Made by a program: the position numbers and the translations under genes. Below, one piece after another: positions 60,779 through 64,000 of a stretch of DNA of 64,000 bases. This DNA is from Marthasterias glacialis. Taxonomy: Eukaryota > Echinodermata > Asteroidea > Forcipulatida > Asteriidae. The notes under the pieces are model-generated. The model was given only the letters and a program-made list of their open reading frames with translations, searched no databases and had not been told where the DNA came from. The stretch is taken from NCBI GenBank assembly GCA_911728455.2, contig OU452226.1, forward strand, positions 16,137,938-16,201,937, in the 5' to 3' direction. Position 1 is the stretch's first letter; every line of letters begins with the position of its first letter.

Positions 60779-63700
60779 CTAGCTCCCGAAATAACGCGAA
60801 TTGGGACCTCTAGTTTGTTGGACACGTCTCAGCAGAGCCGCCCGCATCGACTGATTCCATGAAAAACACTTTTCAAAAGGGGTCAAAAAATTGAAATTTC
60901 TCACGGGGAGCTCCCTGTGAGCACTCGCCATTTTGGTCAAAAACTTTTTATGCGATTTTATGATAGAAATTGATAGAGTAGACATCACTGAAGAGGGTTT
61001 GTGTGTGGGGATGGGGTCAATTCGCAATATTTGGCCAGATAGCAATATTTAGGTCAACTCTGACGTCATCAAGATGGCCGAAAAAGCTCGCTAGCTCCCG
61101 AAATAACGCGAGTTGGGACCTCTAGTTTGTTGGACACGTCTCAGCAGAGCCGCCCGCATCGACTGATTCCATGAAAAACACTTTTCAAAAGGGGTCAAAA
61201 AATTGAAATTTCTCACGGGGAGCTCCCTGTGAGCACTCGCCATTTTGGTCAAAAAATTTTTATGCGATTTTATGATAGAAATTGATAGAGTAGACATCAC
61301 TGAAGAGGGTTTGTGTGTGGGGATGGGGTCAATTCGCAATATTTGGCCAGATAGCAATATTTAGGTCAACTCTGACGTCATTAAGATGGCCGAAAAAGCT
61401 CGCTAGCTCCCGAAATAACGCGAGTTGGGACCTCTAGTTTGTTGGACACGTCTCAGCAGAGCCGCCCGCATCGACTGATTCCATGAAAAACACTTTTCAA
61501 AAGGGGTCAAAAAATTGAAATTTCTCACGGGGAGCTCCCTGTGAGCACTCGCCATTTTGGTCAAAAACTTTTTATGCGATTTTATGATAGAAATTGATAG
61601 AGTAGACATCACTGAAGAGGGTTTGTGTGTGGGGATGGGGTCAATTCGCAATATTTGGCCAGATAGCAATATTTAGGTCAACTCTGACGTCATCAAGATG
61701 GCCGAAAAAGCTCGCTAGCTCCCGAAATAACGCGAGTTGGGACCTCTAGTTTGTTGGACACGTCTCAGCAGAGCCGCCCGCATCGACTGATTCCATGAAA
61801 AACACTTTTCAAAAGGGGTCAAAAAATTGTAATTTCTCACGGGGAGCTCCCTGTGAGCACTCGCCATTTTGGTCAAAAACTTTTTATGCGATTTTATGAT
61901 AGAAATTGATAGAGTAGACATCACTGAAGAGGGTTTGTGTGCGGGGATGGGGTCAATTCGCAATATTTGGCCAGATAGCAATATTCAGGTCAACTCTGAC
62001 GTCATCAAGATGGCCGAAAAAGCTCGCTAGCTCCCGAAATAACGCGAGTTGGGACCTCTAGTTTGTTGGACACGTCTCAGCAGAGCCGCCCGCATCGACT
62101 GATTCCATGAAAAACACTTTTCAAAAGGGGTCAAAAAATTGAAATTTCTCACAGGGAGCTCCCTGTGAGCACTCGCCATTTTGGTCAAAAAATTTTTATG
62201 CGATTTTATGATAGAAATTGATAGAGTAGACATCACTGAAGAGGGTTTGTGTGTGGGGATGGGGTCAATTCGCAATATTCGGCCAGATAGCAATATTTAG
62301 GTCAACTCTGACGTCATCAAGATGGCCGAAAAAGCTCGCTAGCTCCCGAAATAACGCGAGTTGGGACCTCTAGTTTGTTGGACACGTCTCAGCAGAGCCG
62401 CCCGCATCGACTGATTCCATGAAAAACACTTTTCAAAAGGGGTCAAAAAATTGAAATTTCTCACGGGGAGCTCCCTGTGAGCACTCGCCATTTTGGTCAA
62501 AAAAATTTTATGCGATTTTATGATAGAAATTGATAGAGTAGACATCACTGAAGAGGGTTTGTGTGTGGGGATGGGGTCAATTCGCAATATTTGGCCAGAT
62601 AGCAATATTTAGGTCAACTCTGACGTCATCAAGATGGCCGAAAAAGCTCGCTAGCTCCCGAAATAACGCGAGTTGGGACCTCTAGTTTGTTGGACACGTC
62701 TCAGCAGAGCCGCCCGCATCGACTGATTCCATGAAAAACACTTTTCAAAAGGGGTCAAAAAATTGAAATTTCTCACAGGGAGCTCCCTGTGAGCACTCGC
62801 CATTTTGGTCAAAAATTTTTTATGCGATTTTATGATAGAAATTGATAGAGTAGACATCACTGAAGAGGGTTTGTGTGTGGGGATGGGGTCAATTCGCAAT
62901 ATTTGGCCAGATAGCAATATTTAGGTCAACTCTGACGTCATCAAGATGGCCGAAAAAGCTCGCTAGCTCCCGAAATAACGCGAGTTGGGACCTGTAGTTT
63001 GTTGGACACGTCTCAGCAGAGCCGCCCGCATCGACTGATTCCATGAAAAACACTTTTCAAAAGGGGTCAAAAAATTGAAATTTCTCACAGGGAGCTCCCT
63101 GTGAGCACTCGCCATTTTGGTCAAAAACTTTTTATGCGATTTTATGATAGAAATTGATAGAGTAGACATCACTGAAGAGGGTTTGTGTGTGGGGATGGGG
63201 TCAATTCGCAATATTTGGCCAGATAGCAATATTTAGGTCAACTCTGACGTCATCAAGATGGCCGAAAAAGCTCGCTAGCTCCCGAAATAACGCGAGTTGG
63301 GACCTCTAGTTTGTTGGACACGTCTCAGCAGAGCCGCCCGCATCGACTGATTCCATGAAAAACACTTTTCAAAAGGGGTCAAAAAATTGAAATTTCTCAC
63401 AGGGAGCTCCCTGTGAGCACTCGCCATTTTGGTCAAAAACTTTTTATGCGATTTTATGATAGAAATTGATAGAGTAGACATCACTGAAGAGGGTTTGTGT
63501 GCGGGGATGGGGTCAATTCGCAATATTTGGCCAGATAGCAATATTTAGGTCAACTCTGACGTCATCAAGATGGCCGAAAAAGCTCGCTAGCTCCCGAAAT
63601 AACGCGAATTGGGACCTCTAGTTTGTTGGACACGTCTCAGCAGAGCCGCCCGCATCGACTGATTCCATGAAAAACACTTTTCAAAAGGGGTCAAAAAATT

Positions 63701-63893
63701 GAAATTTCTCACGGGGAGCTCCCTGTGAGCACTCGCCATTTTGGTCAAAAACTTTTTATGCGATTTTATGATAGAAATTGATAGAGTAGACATCACTGAA
63801 GAGGGTTTGTGTGTGGGGATGGGGTCAATTCGCAATATTTGGCCAGATAGCAATATTTAGGTCAACTCTGACGTCATCAAGATGGCCGAAAAA

Positions 63894-64000
63894 GCTCGCC
63901 ATTTTGGTCAAAAATTTTTTATGCGATTTTATGATAGTAATTGATAGAGTAGTCATCACTGAAGAGGGTTTGTGTGCGGGGATGGGGTCAATTCGCAATA
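63894..64000. repeat. Second copy of the deletion-derived satellite unit (cut by the window edge)
   Basis: Same CTCGC junction and the same private substitutions as the unit at 60611, lying 3283 bases further on (ten full units plus one short unit). Confidence 0.92.

Larger units (their letters stand above)
53324..64000. repeat. 312-bp satellite array with higher-order structure, 33 full-frame units
   Basis: The array begins abruptly at AGAGTAGACATCACTGAAGA (53324) and runs off the right edge. The period is exactly 312 bases from 53440 to 60304 (23 units) and from 60779 to 63587 (10 units), with one 163-base unit between and another starting near 63894. Units are about 98-99% identical. Each contains TCTGACGTCATCAAGATGGC, CGAAATAACGCGAGTTGG, CATCGACTGATTCCATG, GGGAGCTCCCTGTGAG and CACTCGCCATTTTGGTC, and GCAATATTT twice. 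A minus-strand frame of 88 codons recurs in every full unit, but this follows from sequence homogenisation and gives no recognisable protein. Shared substitutions group units into four- and five-unit blocks. Confidence 0.98.

Noticed and set aside
53440..63853. Recurrent 88-codon minus-strand frame in the 312-bp satellite as a gene family
   Set aside because: The frame exists in each unit because the units are copies; no domain, signal peptide or promoter supports coding, and the differences include amino-acid changes.
53324..64000. Telomeric or rDNA spacer array
   Set aside because: No TTAGGG-type units and no rRNA sequence; the unit is an unrelated 312-bp satellite.

Overview
The window looks like nuclear DNA of a metazoan, most likely a marine invertebrate and possibly a deuterostome such as an echinoderm. 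Reasons: GT-AG introns, long satellite arrays, fold-back and MITE-type DNA transposons, a tRNA-derived SINE remnant, and a multi-exon DUF7869-type protein gene of a kind I associate with corals, molluscs, lancelets and sea urchins. Species assignment is an inference. No bacterial operon, rRNA or CRISPR array is visible, and no ordinary host gene can be defended.

Layout. 1-17956 is a satellite with a monomer of about 186 bp, already running at the left edge. 18000-19640 holds a degenerate tandem repeat of about 430-480 bp. 20457-25547 is a 5.1-kb element with 315-bp inverted ends; it carries a broken THAP-domain gene and a nested 570-bp fold-back. 26632-28310 is an 852-bp tandem duplication with promoter-like and splice-like features. 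28528-38963 is a 10.4-kb candidate transposon with inverted ends of about 450 bp. It contains the one gene that looks intact, a five-exon minus-strand gene encoding 711 residues (32083-36496), and its right end is split by a 1.2-kb fold-back. 39060-40255 is a 200-bp tandem repeat hit by a TA-flanked MITE. 40411-42075 is a 336-bp tandem array with an open frame running through it. 42240-48950 is a field of piggyBac-like (TTAA) MITEs mixed with a second repeat family. 48950-53323 has no recognisable gene. 53324-64000 is a 312-bp satellite with clear higher-order structure, still running at the right edge.

The two satellites make up about 45% of the window and most of the rest is transposon-derived. 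The main biological content is (a) the apparently intact DUF7869-type gene inside inverted repeats, a candidate autonomous DNA transposon; (b) a decayed THAP-bearing transposon; (c) three homogenised tandem arrays whose variants record their amplification history. Splice sites of the 711-residue gene were assigned by eye: all four introns are GT-AG, phases match at every junction, and the joined frame has no stop.
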